The notes under the pieces: model-generated
Told to the model about the DNA's origin: nothing
What the model saw: the letters and a program-made list of their open reading frames with translations, nothing else
Databases searched by the model: none
Program-made: the position numbers and the translations under genes
Shown here: in pieces, positions 47,301-61,100 of the stretch
How the letters are laid out: the number at the start of each line of letters is the position of its first letter
How positions within the stretch are numbered: the stretch's first letter is position 1
Assembly: GCF_028583425.1 (NCBI RefSeq)
Contig: NC_072794.1
Location: 31,989,232-32,053,231, forward strand
DNA from: Eublepharis macularius
Lineage: Eukaryota > Chordata > Lepidosauria > Squamata > Eublepharidae
Length of the DNA: 64,000 nucleotides
Direction: 5' to 3'

Positions 47301-50300
47301 TCTCAGTGGGTCTATCTAGATGGTCTCAGGATGACTCTGAGTGGTGGCAGTCATTACAATGTCCTTTTCAGGGAACCTTTCATCAAAGAAATTTTTCCCC
47401 AGAAGACACCCTCTATCCCTGCTATCCATCATAATGTTTTACTCTGTAAGTCTCCTCAAGCAGGTACTCTGGAGAGGTAGCATAGAAATCTTTTAAAGAG
47501 TACTTCTGCCACCATTCAGACGTTATAGCATACATGTTTTCTTCTGCATAGATCCTGATCACACAATTTAAAAAGCATAAGCATTACTTTTCGCTCATTT
47601 GCTGTCATATAAACTCCATGGCTGCCAGTTTATGATGCCTCTTTTTAATTCAGGGGTGAGTGTTCCCTGACAGAGATTTCTAAATAAACAACAAACATCC
47701 CTTATTTTCTCATTTCACAGATAATCTCCTCGTACATGGAGTTCTCACTCTGCTGTCAGCTGATTGGCTGTCAACAGGAATGGATGAAATACGAGGAAAT
47801 GGCCATCAAACGTAGTTTGCACCTTGGAGTTGTTGGAAGAGAACTGTTTATCTTAGCTAAGGTGGTGGCCTCCTTGGCCTACATGAAGCTTTGTTTGGGG
47901 AACCTGCTTTTGGCAAGCAAGCTGAGTAAGTTAGCCAGACAACACCTAACAATTGTGTCTATGCAATCAGGAGAGACCCTTTCATGCCTTACTGTTAGTC
48001 CAAGTCCTTTATTTCATGCTCACAGACCAACAGGTCATAAATAGACAGGTTCAGTAATTCAAACTACAAAATGATCTAGTTCAATAATAATGGTTAACCA
48101 AATAACTGGAGTAGAAATGGATAAAAGTAAGACAAAAAATTACAGTACAGAAGACATCTCTAAAGAGACAGATCTAACTGAAAGAAAAATAGAGCGAAAT
48201 GAGAAAAAATATAATCTACAAAATGGACAACTGTACCAGTATGTCTTCTTGAAGATACAAGGCAGTAGCAATAAAGGGGCGGAGCCACAAAGCAGACCTG
48301 CAAAGAGAGAACCTAGCATTCTACTACTGAAAGGGGAAAAAAGAGTGCAGCGGATTTTAAAGCAGAAAAATAAAGGGAGAAGTGACAACATTATTATCGA
48401 CCCTCATCAGAATTGGCTGGAAGATAAAGAAATCCACCTTTGGCAGTGCAGGTGGAATAAGGACTGGATGTTCCAGTTTATAGGAAGAAAGAAAAAAAAA
48501 CAAGGATAAAACTCAGATTAGGAAGGAGAAACACAGATTATGACCTAGATTTCCTCTATATGTTTAATGATATACAATACAGATTTAATGAAAGTTTTAG
48601 AGGCTCTATATTATAATAGATTTTGAATATCTACCGTCAAAGGGATAGTGATAATGTGATAACTGGGCCCATGGAGCTTTTTAACTATTCTTAAATTATA
48701 GCCCTTCTCTCTAGAATATAAATGAGTGGTTAAGATAAACGACTATCTGCTCTTCTCAACTTCATGATTATGAGAACCCAAGTAAATAAGTGCAGATGGT
48801 TAAGACAAAACAGATGAAGGAGCTACTCTTTCTAAAATGTAAAACTGTGTTTTACCCATATAGTTATGTGGCCATTCCAGCCTCATCAATATGAAAACAC
48901 AAGTAAATAAGTTTGGCTGGAACAAAATAGAGGAAAGAGATATTTCCTATAGAATATAAAATTGTCTTTAAACCAAATATTGATTTGGCCTCCCCACCCT
49001 TATTACTATGAAAACCCAAGTACACAAGTTTGGAAGGCTTGGCCAGAACAGATGTAAGAAAGAGGGGAAATTAGCACAAAAATGCTCCCTTTATATATTG
49101 ATGTATACCATTGTTTTCTGATATATTTTATTCTACTATTTCCATCTCCTACTCCTGGAATGACTAAGGGATTAATATCTCTGGCTAAAATGCAAAAGAT
49201 GGGAAAGGTGATCTATCTACAATATACACAAAAGAAAGGATTATTAGAAATGACATAAGGAATAGAGTAAGTAGATTAAAAAGCATAGAAATTAAATAAT
49301 GACTATAGAAAATAAAAGGGAAACTTGAAGGTATATGGGACGTTAATTACTTATTTAGTGGCTTTTTGTATTTGGATTGATGGATATATGTCTTGTATAT
49401 GAATTTGCTAAATGTTTGTGTCTTGTTGTAACCCTTCCCTGTTTACTAAAAACCCAATAAAACCTGATATATATAAAAAGTAATGGTTGACCAAATAACC
49501 AAAAATGCTAAATACAGAGTATAGAATATGTCATTAAGAGAAAAAATAGTTAAGAACCATAGATAAAAATTATGCCACAGCATGAGTTACACTCGGGTCG
49601 ATATCAGCTAAAAGCTTTGCAACTACTTCTCGTTTCAAAATACGTCCCCACTTCTGGATCTGTACTGAGATCAATTTATCTCTGGAGAGTACATACTTCT
49701 TAGAGTCCGTAAAAAGGTGCCAAATAGTATCTAGATTTCCTGATTTACAGTCACAAAAATGGTTAGAAAAGAGAATCCTTAAAAACCTGTCTGCATGCTA
49801 ACTCCCCTAGTGGCAGAACATTTAATCTGGCCTTAGTAAAAAGTATTCTGTATTTGGGAATGGTTAGAAATTTACAGTATGCAGGTAAAATCTTTGGATT
49901 AGGGACACCCAGGTAGTACAAAGATGTAGGGAGATCCAGGTGCTCTACAGCTGATGCTCCATTTATCGAAGTGTAACATTTTGGATTTAATCAGTTTACA
50001 TGCAGAAGAATATTCCATTTGCTTTAAGGTCAAAAGATAAACTCAGTCTCTGTAATCTGTCATTGACTAGTTTTGCCAATAACTCATGCATTTCCTTTCT
50101 TTGCAGGCTATCGAGCGCATGAAATTTGTGAACAGACCAAGAAATCTAAACTCAACTGTAGTATCCTCTTCAACCTTTTCACTGCTCTTTTTCTCAGCGC
50201 CAGGTACGTTGCTTTTGTTATATCGTCTTATATTTAACTCTATGTAGTGATTTCCAAGCTTTCTACCTTCAGAGAACCCTTTTCCCATCACCTTTTCTAC

Positions 50301-53300
50301 TGTGGAATCCTGGTGTGTTTGCCATGAACGTTCTGCCTTGGAATGCTTGATCACCTGCCAGTTTGGCTCAGGGTCTGTTCGCCAGCTGCAACCAGCAGTT
50401 GAACATTTGACGAACTGTGTCTGAGCAGTTAGCACATGATCAATCAGGCAAAAAAGACAAGAAACCTCCCTATTTGCTCTTTGACACATTCTATAAACAC
50501 ACATTTGAGTAGAGTTAAATTTGCTAGACATCTCCCAGTGATCTTTTATTGCTGCCAAACTTGGAGACTCTTAATGACAAATGTATATTTTTGCACTGCC
50601 TTGTGGGAATTACACTTTTTTTAGATACCTCCCATGACTACCGAGGAATTACACAATTTTAAAATTGACAATGAGGAAATCAAAATTGTTCAAGATTTTC
50701 TATTCCTTGGCTCAATCATCAACCAACAGGGAGACTGCAAGGAAGAAATCAGAAGAAGATTGAGACTTGGAAGAGCAGCTGTGAGGGAGCTAGATAAGAT
50801 CCTTAAAAATAAAGATGTCTTTCTGGGAACCAAGATAATCCAAACTATGGTATTCCCCATTGCCATTTATGGACATGAAAGTTGGATGGTAAAGAAAGCT
50901 GACAGGGAAAAAAATGATTCATTTGAATTGTGGTGCTGGAGGAGAGTTTTGCGGATACCATTGACAGCCAAAAAGACAAATAAATAGGTACTAGATCAAA
51001 TCAAGCCTGAATTCTCCTTAGAAGCTAAAATGACAAGACTAAAGCTATTGTACTTTGGTCATGAGAAGATAAGATTCTCTGGAAAAGTCAATAATGCTGG
51101 GAAAAGTGGAGGGCAGCAGGAAAAGAGGAAGACCTAAAACGAGGTGGCTTGACTCAGTAAAAGAAGCCACGTCCTCCAGTTTGCAGGATCTGAGTAGGTC
51201 TGTTAGAGAGAGAACGTTTTGGAGGTCTTTAATTCATACGGTCGCCATAGGTCAGAGACGACTTGATGGCACATAACGCAACAAACAAACAAAGTGCTGG
51301 TTATTACCTATAATGCCCTCACAGTCTTGGAACAGATAGCAGAAGGATTGTCTCATCCCATCTGTTCCTGCCCACTTGCAATATTATCTACTGAGGCTTT
51401 GCTTCACATGCCCCCACTCTGAGGTAAGGGAATACCAGAGAGAGGGACTTTTCACCTTTGGCACTGAACCTTTGGAACTTGTCAGTCATTACATTTATGG
51501 AACTTCATGCACTGGGCAAAGAAAGTTTTATTCTTCCGAGAACTGGAGAATCTTCCAGGATGACAGAATTGGGTATCCCCCCAATCCCCCCAGAGTTGTG
51601 GTATTCCCCCAATCCCACCCCAGTTTTAGACCTATTGATTCTTAACATTTAGGAAGATAGTTATATCTGTACTTTATGAATATAAATTTAACTGCTATGT
51701 CCCATTTGTTGTTTATTATTTGTAATACAACTCTAATTTTCTTCTTAAATAGTTTTGCATTGATGTTGATACCACTTGGTGTGTGTTGTTATAAACTCTC
51801 ATTTTTGAACCACTTTGTGAATTTTACATTGAGGGAGCAGGATATATCTATTTCAAGCCAAGGAAATGAGGAATGAAATGGTCTCTTTGAGTTTTGCAAT
51901 CGCTCCCAAATGGCAGAAGTATCTTTTCATCCTGGGAATGCTCTCGACTCAAACACACATGTGGAGCTTTTCGTTTGCAGGGGGAGGCTGGTAGAGATAA
52001 GCAAGCTCTTGACCAAGCTGTCCATGTCACTGCTGATCTTCTTAAGGAACCTTTCTTTTTACTGCGTTGTTTTCTAACTTTGTAATCCATTCTTATTATA
52101 CTGTTTAGTATTTGTCTTGTACTGTTACCATTGCATTGTTTTAAATTTTGTCATCTGCTTTGAGTTTCAGCAAGAAAGGTAGGCTGTATCTGGCTTAGAG
52201 CATAAACCCAGACCTACCCTCATCTTCAGTGGTAACTACTCCCTCGCTACCTCACCAACTGGAGCTATGGTTGCCAGGTCCCCTTACCTCCTGGCACTCA
52301 CCTTTTGACACTTCTCTCTCTTGTGCATTTGTGGCCTGATGATGTCACTTCCAAGAGTGACGTCATTGTGCCTGGCAGCAGGCATGCTCCCACCCTTCAC
52401 CGGGACCAATTTGGGTCCCTGTGGAGGGTGGGAGCATGCCCACTGTAACGTGCAATGACATCACTCACTGAAGTGCTGTCATAGTGTCCATGGGGAGCAC
52501 GCCCCCTGCGCACTGGCCCAGGAGGTTTCTTGCCCCCCAGGCCCATTTCCTGAGGCTTTCCCCCCATTGCAGGCCAAGTGAGTGGTGGCAGGGAGCAGAG
52601 GCTGGCCAGTGTTAATAATTGTCAGAGCCTTACGGTAGGCAAAGAGGAAATTAACAAACCATTTGAGGAAAGATCTTTGCTGGCTTTGTAAAGAGGTGAA
52701 ATTAATAAACCCTCTGAGGAACAATCTAGTAGGCTCTGTAGAGAGAAATGAAATTCAAACTATGCTTTCCAGCTAACACTGTGTCTTCCTTCACTTGAGC
52801 GTCCTCGTGTAATTCGTCTCGTGTGGTTTAGCTCTCAGAGTCAACCTGCACTTTGCGTGGAAAAATGCAATCGTGGCACGGCTCATTGGTATTAAGTAGT
52901 CGGGTACTGCCTGTGTTTTCAGGAACAAAAATGTAACTTTCATATATAAAACTCTTGGATTCTTTTATTATGTGAGGATTAAATTGCCTGTACATTCCAT
53001 GCTGTTACTGTGAATAAACAGACTGTGGTTCAAGTGGATGAGAAAAAAGGGGGAAAAGACACTTGTAATAAGAACAAACATACTGGCCAGCTTAGGTTTT
53101 GTGTTCAAACCATTTAGGCAAAAACTAGTTGGACAGTCTACTATGATAAACCAAACCCCTATCCATATGAAGATCTCTGCTATGGTGATCTTTGAGTCCA
53201 GGGTAGAGCTGGAGGAGGGGACATGATGCAGGAACTTTGCTGAAACTAACAGTGTTATCCTAAGTATAGTTACACTCTTCTAAGCCCACTGAGTTGAATT

Positions 53301-55109
53301 GAATGTAGAAGGATATAACTGCTTACAATAAAGCTTGGATCTGATGGTGGTGTTCCATCAGTACAGCAGCAACTTCTCCAACAGGACAGCTTTTCCATTT
53401 GCGGAGGAGGAAAAGGTGACCTTTGCTGATTTCCCCATCCTGCTGTGGATTACTAATTTGTGCCCCCCCCCCCACAAGTGTTCCTTTAGGCCCATCAAGA
53501 GGGAAGAAGGGAAAAATGCTTTCCTCTAGTGCAACGCCACTTGTGTTGCTTAAGGTTCAGTATCTGATCCATTCCTGCAGGGGAGACCTTCTGTAAACCC
53601 TACACGGGCCACCTCAACTTCTATAATCAAAGAAAAGCAAAGCCATACATGATCTATATATGAAGTAGATACGGGGCTGCCATAGTTGAGATGATGCACA
53701 ACTTGAAGATATTCTCAACAAATATAACCACCCCTTCCGGGATCCTACCGTAATTGCGCACAGACGCTGTTATTTTTTCTTTGCTCCACTTTAGATACAC
53801 TCAATCTGTGCAAGTGCTGAGTTGGTTGGAAGAGTTCTCTTTTCGAGGTGACAATATTATTGGGAAGGCCTGCTTTGTTTCTGGATGCATGGATCTCATA
53901 CTTTATGCTAGTAAGTCTGGGTGCTTCTCTCAACATGCCTGAGCACACAAGGTAGATGCAACAAATAGTTAAACTGGAAGATGGGGCCATCAAAGAGTAT
54001 CTGTGGAAGGAACTGGTGGAAGGAGACGAAGCATGTACTCAAGGGAATAGTTTTCAAGTTGCAGATGTGATAAGTAGAATTCATCTGCCTCTTACGGTCT
54101 AGGATACTTCCACTCTAGCCCTTGATACCATAAGCTCATTTATTAATTTCTGAGTGTGCAGATAGAATTTCTCCCAAGCTGTTTTCTTTTCTAGACGTCA
54201 TCCCAGTTTTTTCAAGTGCTGGTTTATAGAAATGGTAGGAGCTTTGGTTGCTATTACAGCACAATCCTTTTGGGTGTGTACTGGTGTGGCATGATTACCC
54301 CACCTCAACTGAATGTTGGCTTGTGGTGAATATATTTTCCTTCATTCATTGAGCAGTCCTCTGGGATTACCTGCTCTAAAAAGTCAGCGCCATTATGATA
54401 AACATGTGAACGTGAGGGGGGGGGGTGGACATAAGTCCAGTGTTTCACAGTCCACAGTGAGCTCCACTCAGCCCTTTTACTAAGTATTCTCATATAACTT
54501 TTGGGCCTTTTGTTATTTGGACTAATGCAAGTTTGTGGGTTTTTTGCAGGTTTTTCATATAAGCCGTTTGCATACTGCCTGGACTTTGTTCTTGCCAATG
54601 AAGGAAACTGCATCCTTCTGTCTCAAAACGGCATCATGCTCAGCCTGTATTCTTCTATGGCCATTTGGTAATATGTCATAGCACCCTGTGTTTCCCATCT
54701 GAGTCCAAAACTGCTGTTGCCAGCCGAACGTTGTAGATGTAGGTAGCTCATGGGCTCAAAAGGCCATGCTTCAAAATGTTCTGAATTAAGGCACAAAGCC
54801 CACTTGTTTGAGCACAAAGAATATTGTGACTGGGCTGTTAAAATGGTAGCAAGCAGGTGCAGCCATGTTGTACTGAAGAATTTGAATGACAGGGGTGATT
54901 TGGAGTATCTCATTTTTTGTGGCATGCTTGAGCCAAGGCTTACTGGAGCTCAGACCTACAACCTATTAGCCTTGGTCTGCAGCAGTCTTCTCTGGAACAC
55001 TGGATCTTCCATTCCAGTGACAGTCATAGAGCTATCACAGTTGAGGGAGTCCCAGCTATACAGGGGGAAAAATCAAGTCAATCAAAAGGGGGAAAAGAAC
55101 ACATCCTCA

Positions 55110-55145
<36 letters not shown>

Positions 55146-58100
55146 AAACCTCTTGACCTGATGAGACCTGTATGTGCTCCAAGAGACACGGGACATTGAG
55201 AGCAGCTGAGAGAGCTGGTGTGGTGTAGTGTTTAAGACTAGGATCTGAGAGACACAGCTTTGAATCAATTTCAGGGGAGCATCTGTGTAAGTCTTTAGTA
55301 GAAGAGCATTCAGGTCCAGTAGCACCTTAGAGACCAACGAGATTTCCAGGATGTGAGCTTTCGAGAGTCAAGAAGCTTGCTGGGTAATCCAGTCACAGTA
55401 TATCTCAGCCTAACCTACCCCACAGGGTTGTTATTACAAGGGGAGAATTATATTGTAAGCTGCTTTGGGTCTCCACTGGGGAAAAAAAGCAGCATATAAA
55501 TCTAAATAAACAAGCCAGTTAAAAAAAAGAAACGAGAGGGAAAAATAGCATGTGTATTTCCCTGAAAATTTAGTGCATTCTCTAGGGGAGATTTATGGAT
55601 GAATGGAGAATTTCCAGATTGTTTATCCTATCCCTCCCCATGATTTATTTTTTGTCCCCTAGCTTGCATACTTGTACATTCCAAGAACCTTGAGTAACTT
55701 GAGTTTCATTGAAATCTGGGTTGGACGGGTAGCAGAGAAATCAGGTAGACTATTTCTGCTGAAGGGCAAGAAACTAAATAGAGCCTGGATATATTTAGTG
55801 CTTCTCTAAATCTCACCCCATAGCTCCTGCCCATCAAGTGATGCCCAGTCTCTCCTTTCCCACCACTAACAAGTTTCTGAGGGTGGAGGGGAATCTTTCA
55901 TTTACCAAAAGTAAAATCTCAACAAATTTGGAATAAAATGCATCCAAATTCATGTTTTAAGTTCTACATTTTGAACAATTAAGTTAGCTGTTATGGCAGC
56001 CACAAGTCTGACCTGTGGCTGCCAACACAGTTTTAGAAAAGAATTTGGCCATTTTGAAAAGCTGCAAAGGTGATGCAGCAGGACCAGGTGATCTCCCCCT
56101 CCCCAGTAACCTTTTTTAAATGCTGGTGCCACTGAGCTTGCAGGCTCTCATGGTATTTTTAAATGCCCAAATTCTTCCCTAAAATGGTGTTGGCAGCCAC
56201 AGGTCTGATTCATGACTGCTGTAACAGTTAGTTTGGCTCATTGTCCCTGTTACTGGAAGGTGCCCACTGGGACTCCTTGCCAATATGAGGGTGGCTGGTG
56301 GTGCTTGCAGACTGGCAAATCTCGCATAGACTTAGGGCCAAAACACTTGGATTCCATATTGCGTATTTAGAAAGAGAAAGGACCAGTCTTCAGCTGCCTA
56401 AAATGGGATGCATGTGGGTTTGTCTTTGAAATAAAGGTTTGCACGACTTCATTTATGGGATCACTTCAAAGAGCCGTTCGAACAAGTGAAAAGGCTGGTG
56501 AGGAGAACAAGCACCTCGCTCACTGCTAATTATGGATTCTGCAAGTTTCTGGAGTCCGAAACTCTGTTGTTGCAAAAATATATGGGAGAGAGGCCTGACC
56601 GAGTCCGTGAGCTACGCAACAAAATGGGAAAGGTGAAGAGCATGGGAAGGCATGGAGTGTATTTGTCCTTGAGAGGCCCAAAGCCCATTAGTCTGAGGAA
56701 GTAAAGGTCAGGGAAAGGTCCTGATTCACAGGCGTGGGGAGAGGGCTCACCTGTAGAGTTATTTGTCATTCTGCATTGGCAATTTGCTCGAGCCTATGGT
56801 AATTTGCTCAAGTCATAGATGGAGGCCCACCACCAGTTCTACTTCTGTTTCTGCAATGATAGGGTTTCCTCAGATGTTCTTGCTAAGGGTGTGCACTAAA
56901 AAGGGGTTTTTTTATTTGATTATTGGGAAGTCAATAAATACCTGTGCTCCAAACATTTGCACCCAACAATACCAGTATAGTATCCAGATTCAGGTTTTAT
57001 TCAGGAATCCAAATATATTCAGCTCCATTATTCCCTGTGGAGGAAATGATTTGAGGGCCAGGGAAGCCAATTTTCCAGCAGAATCCACCAAAATTTCCAG
57101 GAAACTAGTCCTTCCTGTTCACTACAGACCCTCCTAGTTTCAAGTCAATTGGACCATGGAGTCCAATCCTAGGAGCCCCTGAACAACATGCCCCCCCAAA
57201 CACTCCATTGTTTCCTACAGGGAGGGAGGGAATCCAGTGTTTTCCAGGGCAAAGATGCCTTAGCCAAACACACATGAGCAAACTCTGGCCAAAAGCCTCT
57301 CCATCCCAAATGCAACCAACGAAACCCAACTGAGCCAACATCAAACCCGAGAATCCCAGCAGCATCTATGCCAATCCAAAGAATCCCAGCAACCAAAACA
57401 AGCCATGGACACTTTTGCAAGCTGAGAAGAACCAGTGTCACTCACAGAAACCAAGTAGAACCTGGGGCAAATTTGACAGGCCCAACAGAACCCACCTCAA
57501 ACCAGACAATCACTGCAGAACCAATATCAAACCACATAAAATCAGTAGAACCAACCGAAAGTCAGGGACATTTACAACTTAGTCCAACAGAACTAGTGTC
57601 ACTCACAGAAGCCAGACTGAACCCAGGGCTAATGTGGTACCACAACAGAACTAAGCAAGTTGTCGCTGCAGAACCAACCTGGCCAGACCTGGCAATTGCA
57701 AGCAAGACTCAGAGAGACTTGCAGAGAGACAGTTAAGTGACTAACAACCCAAAGAAAGGCCTCAGAAAGCAAGAGGGAAGGTTCTTTTGGACACACTCTC
57801 AAGTTTTCCCCTCTCTCCAGTTTGCAGTCTGTACTGTAACTGACTCCTCTCTTGCAAAGATCTGATTGGAAGGGAGAAATTCGGGACATAATTCAAAGTG
57901 AAATGCAAGCTCCTGCGGGTAAACACTGGAACTTGGGGGGGGGGAGCATGAAATTTGTGTGGGAGGGTTTCTATGACTACCAAGCAGTCAAGACTAGTGT
58001 TTCTGTTCTGGAGAGTCACAAGAAATGCTCAAAAACAGGGGGGGGAGGTTCATGATTTTTGCTACTCAGGATTTTGTGTATGCACACCCCTAATTGGTAG

Positions 58101-61100
58101 TCTATCTAGAGCATATGTTTCCCTCTTGGAGGCTGGAGAGAGAGAAGGCACAAGGAAGAGAGGCAGCCAGAAGGTAGGAAGTCCTTCAGGACAGCAATTT
58201 AAGTAATGAAGGGTCAGCAGTGAACAGACAAGAGGAAAGCAGTCAGAAGAAATTGACTTGGCCACCTTGAGAGCTCTAGTGCCCCCTCTATAGTACTGGT
58301 GTGCTAGGTGCAAAGAGATGTTGTGTTGTCCTTCACTTTCAACATGCCTTTGGTCAGTCATGACTCTGCCTAACACAACTCTCTTTGGATCTCTTATTAG
58401 AACCTGGAGCAGGCGATGACCCAGTGCTCCACAAGCCCAGTCTACTATCCTAGGGTTTACCACCTGAAGGCCTATGTCCTACTGTTGTTTGGGAACGATG
58501 AAGAGAGCCAAGCTTTTCTTGATATGGCAACCAAATACTGTTGTGAAAACTGTCTGGAGAGATCTTGGCTGACAATTAGCCAGGTAAAGTCTTGAGAATT
58601 CATCGATCTGAATAGTCTGTTGCCTTGTCCGCCATTCACAGTTTCCTACAATTCTTTTTCACATCTGTGTTGCTTTGTGGGCTCAGACCCAAGATCTTCC
58701 CCACCTCTCAGGGGAGATCCAGTTTGGTGTAGTGGTTATGAGCAGCAGCAGGACTCTAATCGGGAGAACCAGGTTTGATTCCCTGCTCCTCTACTTGAAG
58801 CCAGTGGGTGACCTTGGGTTAGTCTCAGCTCTTCCAGAGCTCTCTCAGCCTCACCCACCTTGCAGGGTGATTGTTGTGGGAATAGTATACTTCGTAAACC
58901 ACTCTGAGTGGGTGTTAAGTTGTTCTGAAGGGCAATATAAAATCAAATGTTATATAAATAGAATATTATTATTAATTGAACTAGTCATATTAGTACTCCC
59001 CCTGAGACAGAAAAATGAGTGTTATTTTGAGTGCTCCTTACTTTTTAAAGAGGACAGGTGAAAAGGCCTATTTTAGGTCTAGGTGATCTAGTTTTGTGTA
59101 TTGTAGTCTTTGTGGTGTGCTTGGGTGCATTATTCTGGAAGTTAGTGCCATCGCAGGAGCTGCCCCTGCTGTGTGAGGGCCCTGCTGTGAGGGTGTGTGT
59201 TGAGGTGGCTCTTGGTATTCGCAAAATAAATTTGTCAAACTGCTACGACTTTCATGTAGATCACTAGACATACCTTACTTTTCTTTGTCTTTTGTTTTAG
59301 TGCAAATGCTTCATGTTGTCATGTAATACATTCCAATTATGTTTTCCTCAATTAACTGGTGCCAGCTCCTAGATGCTGTGATCAGAGGCATGGACTATTT
59401 GGCCTTGTCACAAACTGTGACAGTCCATGTCCTGCTCTTATTTTGCTCCTTTGCTGCCAGGGACCCCATTGTTGGGGAATACCCTTCTAATTTATTGGCA
59501 AGGTAATATGTTTTTATGGTTTTTCCCCTTGCCATTTTTGCTGTGCAGATTGCCCTGTGAGCAGCACAAAGTGGGTAAGGTTTTCTATTGAGGTTATAGA
59601 AGACACAATTGTTAGGTGCCAGGAGCTACGTACTGGGGTCTAGTTGATTGACATCACCTCTGCAATTTGTCTGCACAAAAGTTAAGACACCTCTGTTAAG
59701 TGACTTCTGCAATTTACACCTGTTTAAAAATTGCATACAAATTTGTGTCTATATTGCTTTTTCTGACACCACACTTTAAAAAAATGGTCCCAGCTTCTGC
59801 ACTATAGTAATGTATTGATGCAACAATTCAGCAGTATACCCAAAATTTGTATCTTTATTCCAAGATTCTGCCTCTTGTGCTATTGATTACATTTTGGCCA
59901 CCAGTTGGGACTGAAACATTTTAAACTTTCCTCTTCCTTATTGGGTTTCCAAAGATATTCCAAGTAGGGCTGTAGCCCCTTGTTAACCTTTTTCACCTCC
60001 CTGGTGCTTCATTTTTAGCATGCAGCACTTCTTCCTGTGGAATGAGGACAGTGTGGATTCCCTCCATTCATAAAGTTTCATAATTTTAACGCACTCAAAA
60101 TGTTATTATTTGTATAGTCATTCAGGCTTCAGCAGGGACCTGGCAATATCCTCACACAACCCTTCTTTTGTGGGTGGGTAGGGGCTATCACACTGTATCT
60201 TGAGTGCATGACTGTTCAGTGCCCTTTACCTAGCATGACTTTCTCCACCAGTGTGCTGTTTTTCCTTGCCACAGTCCTGATGTACTTCAGCAGGGACATT
60301 GGTAGAGAGCTCCTTGCTTTTTTATAAGTACCTCTGAATGAATGTCAATGAGAAACTAAACACCTGTGGTCCTTCACGGTCTCTCAGAGCCGAAACAGAC
60401 GAGACGAGTTCCCTCAATTCAACCTGGGTTGAATTGCCTCAAGGTTTGATGGGAAATGTAGGCATTTCTCCTTCCCATCACTTAGAGGAGGAGGGCTCCT
60501 CTCGCCCGGCCACCGCTGTTCCCAAGCGCGAGGGACTCGAGGAGCCTGGAAAGTGGCGGGGGGATGCTCTTAGGCTGGGGCGCGGCAGCCGCTCGCCACT
60601 GCTGCCTCTCTCACCGCTGGAGAAGGAAGCCGAGAGGAAGGAGGACAAGAGGAAGAGGCTGGGGTGGGGGGTGGGGGCGGCTGCAGCAAGAGCGCCACCG
60701 CGCCCCAGCCTAAGAGCATCCCCCGCCACTTTCCAGGCTCCTCGAGTTCCTCGCGCTTGGGAACCGCAGCGGCCAGGTGAGAGGAGCCCTCCTCCTCCCC
60801 TCTCCTCCTCTGAACAACAGGAAGGAGAAATGCCTACATTTCCCATCAAACCTTGAGGCAATTCAACCCAGGTTGAATTGAGGGAACTCGTCTCGTCTGT
60901 TTCGGCTCTCACTTTGAGAGCTTCACACCCACCTCTTTCAGTACATGAGCTTGCTACCTCACAATCCTGTTTTATTGTCTGTGAAATATTAGGCAGTTTT
61001 GTTTACTTTGCTCCTAGTTATACAGTTTTCCTAGTCAACCACTTTCATAATCCATTTGTTACGGCATTATTTGTTATAAGCATCATGCTGTTCCTATTGC

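Noticed and set aside
52622-52837. TCA duplication around the half MITE
   Set aside because: The left boundary is internal to the family in the fuller copy at 45122, so the matching TCA may be coincidence and is not used as evidence.
54750-55199. 149-codon open frame with poly-Q
   Set aside because: The glutamine tract is the (AAC)n microsatellite and the rest has no recognisable domain.
60338-60912. Two long open frames (172 and 144 codons) on opposite strands
   Set aside because: They mirror each other because the underlying DNA is a GC-rich palindrome of a MITE.
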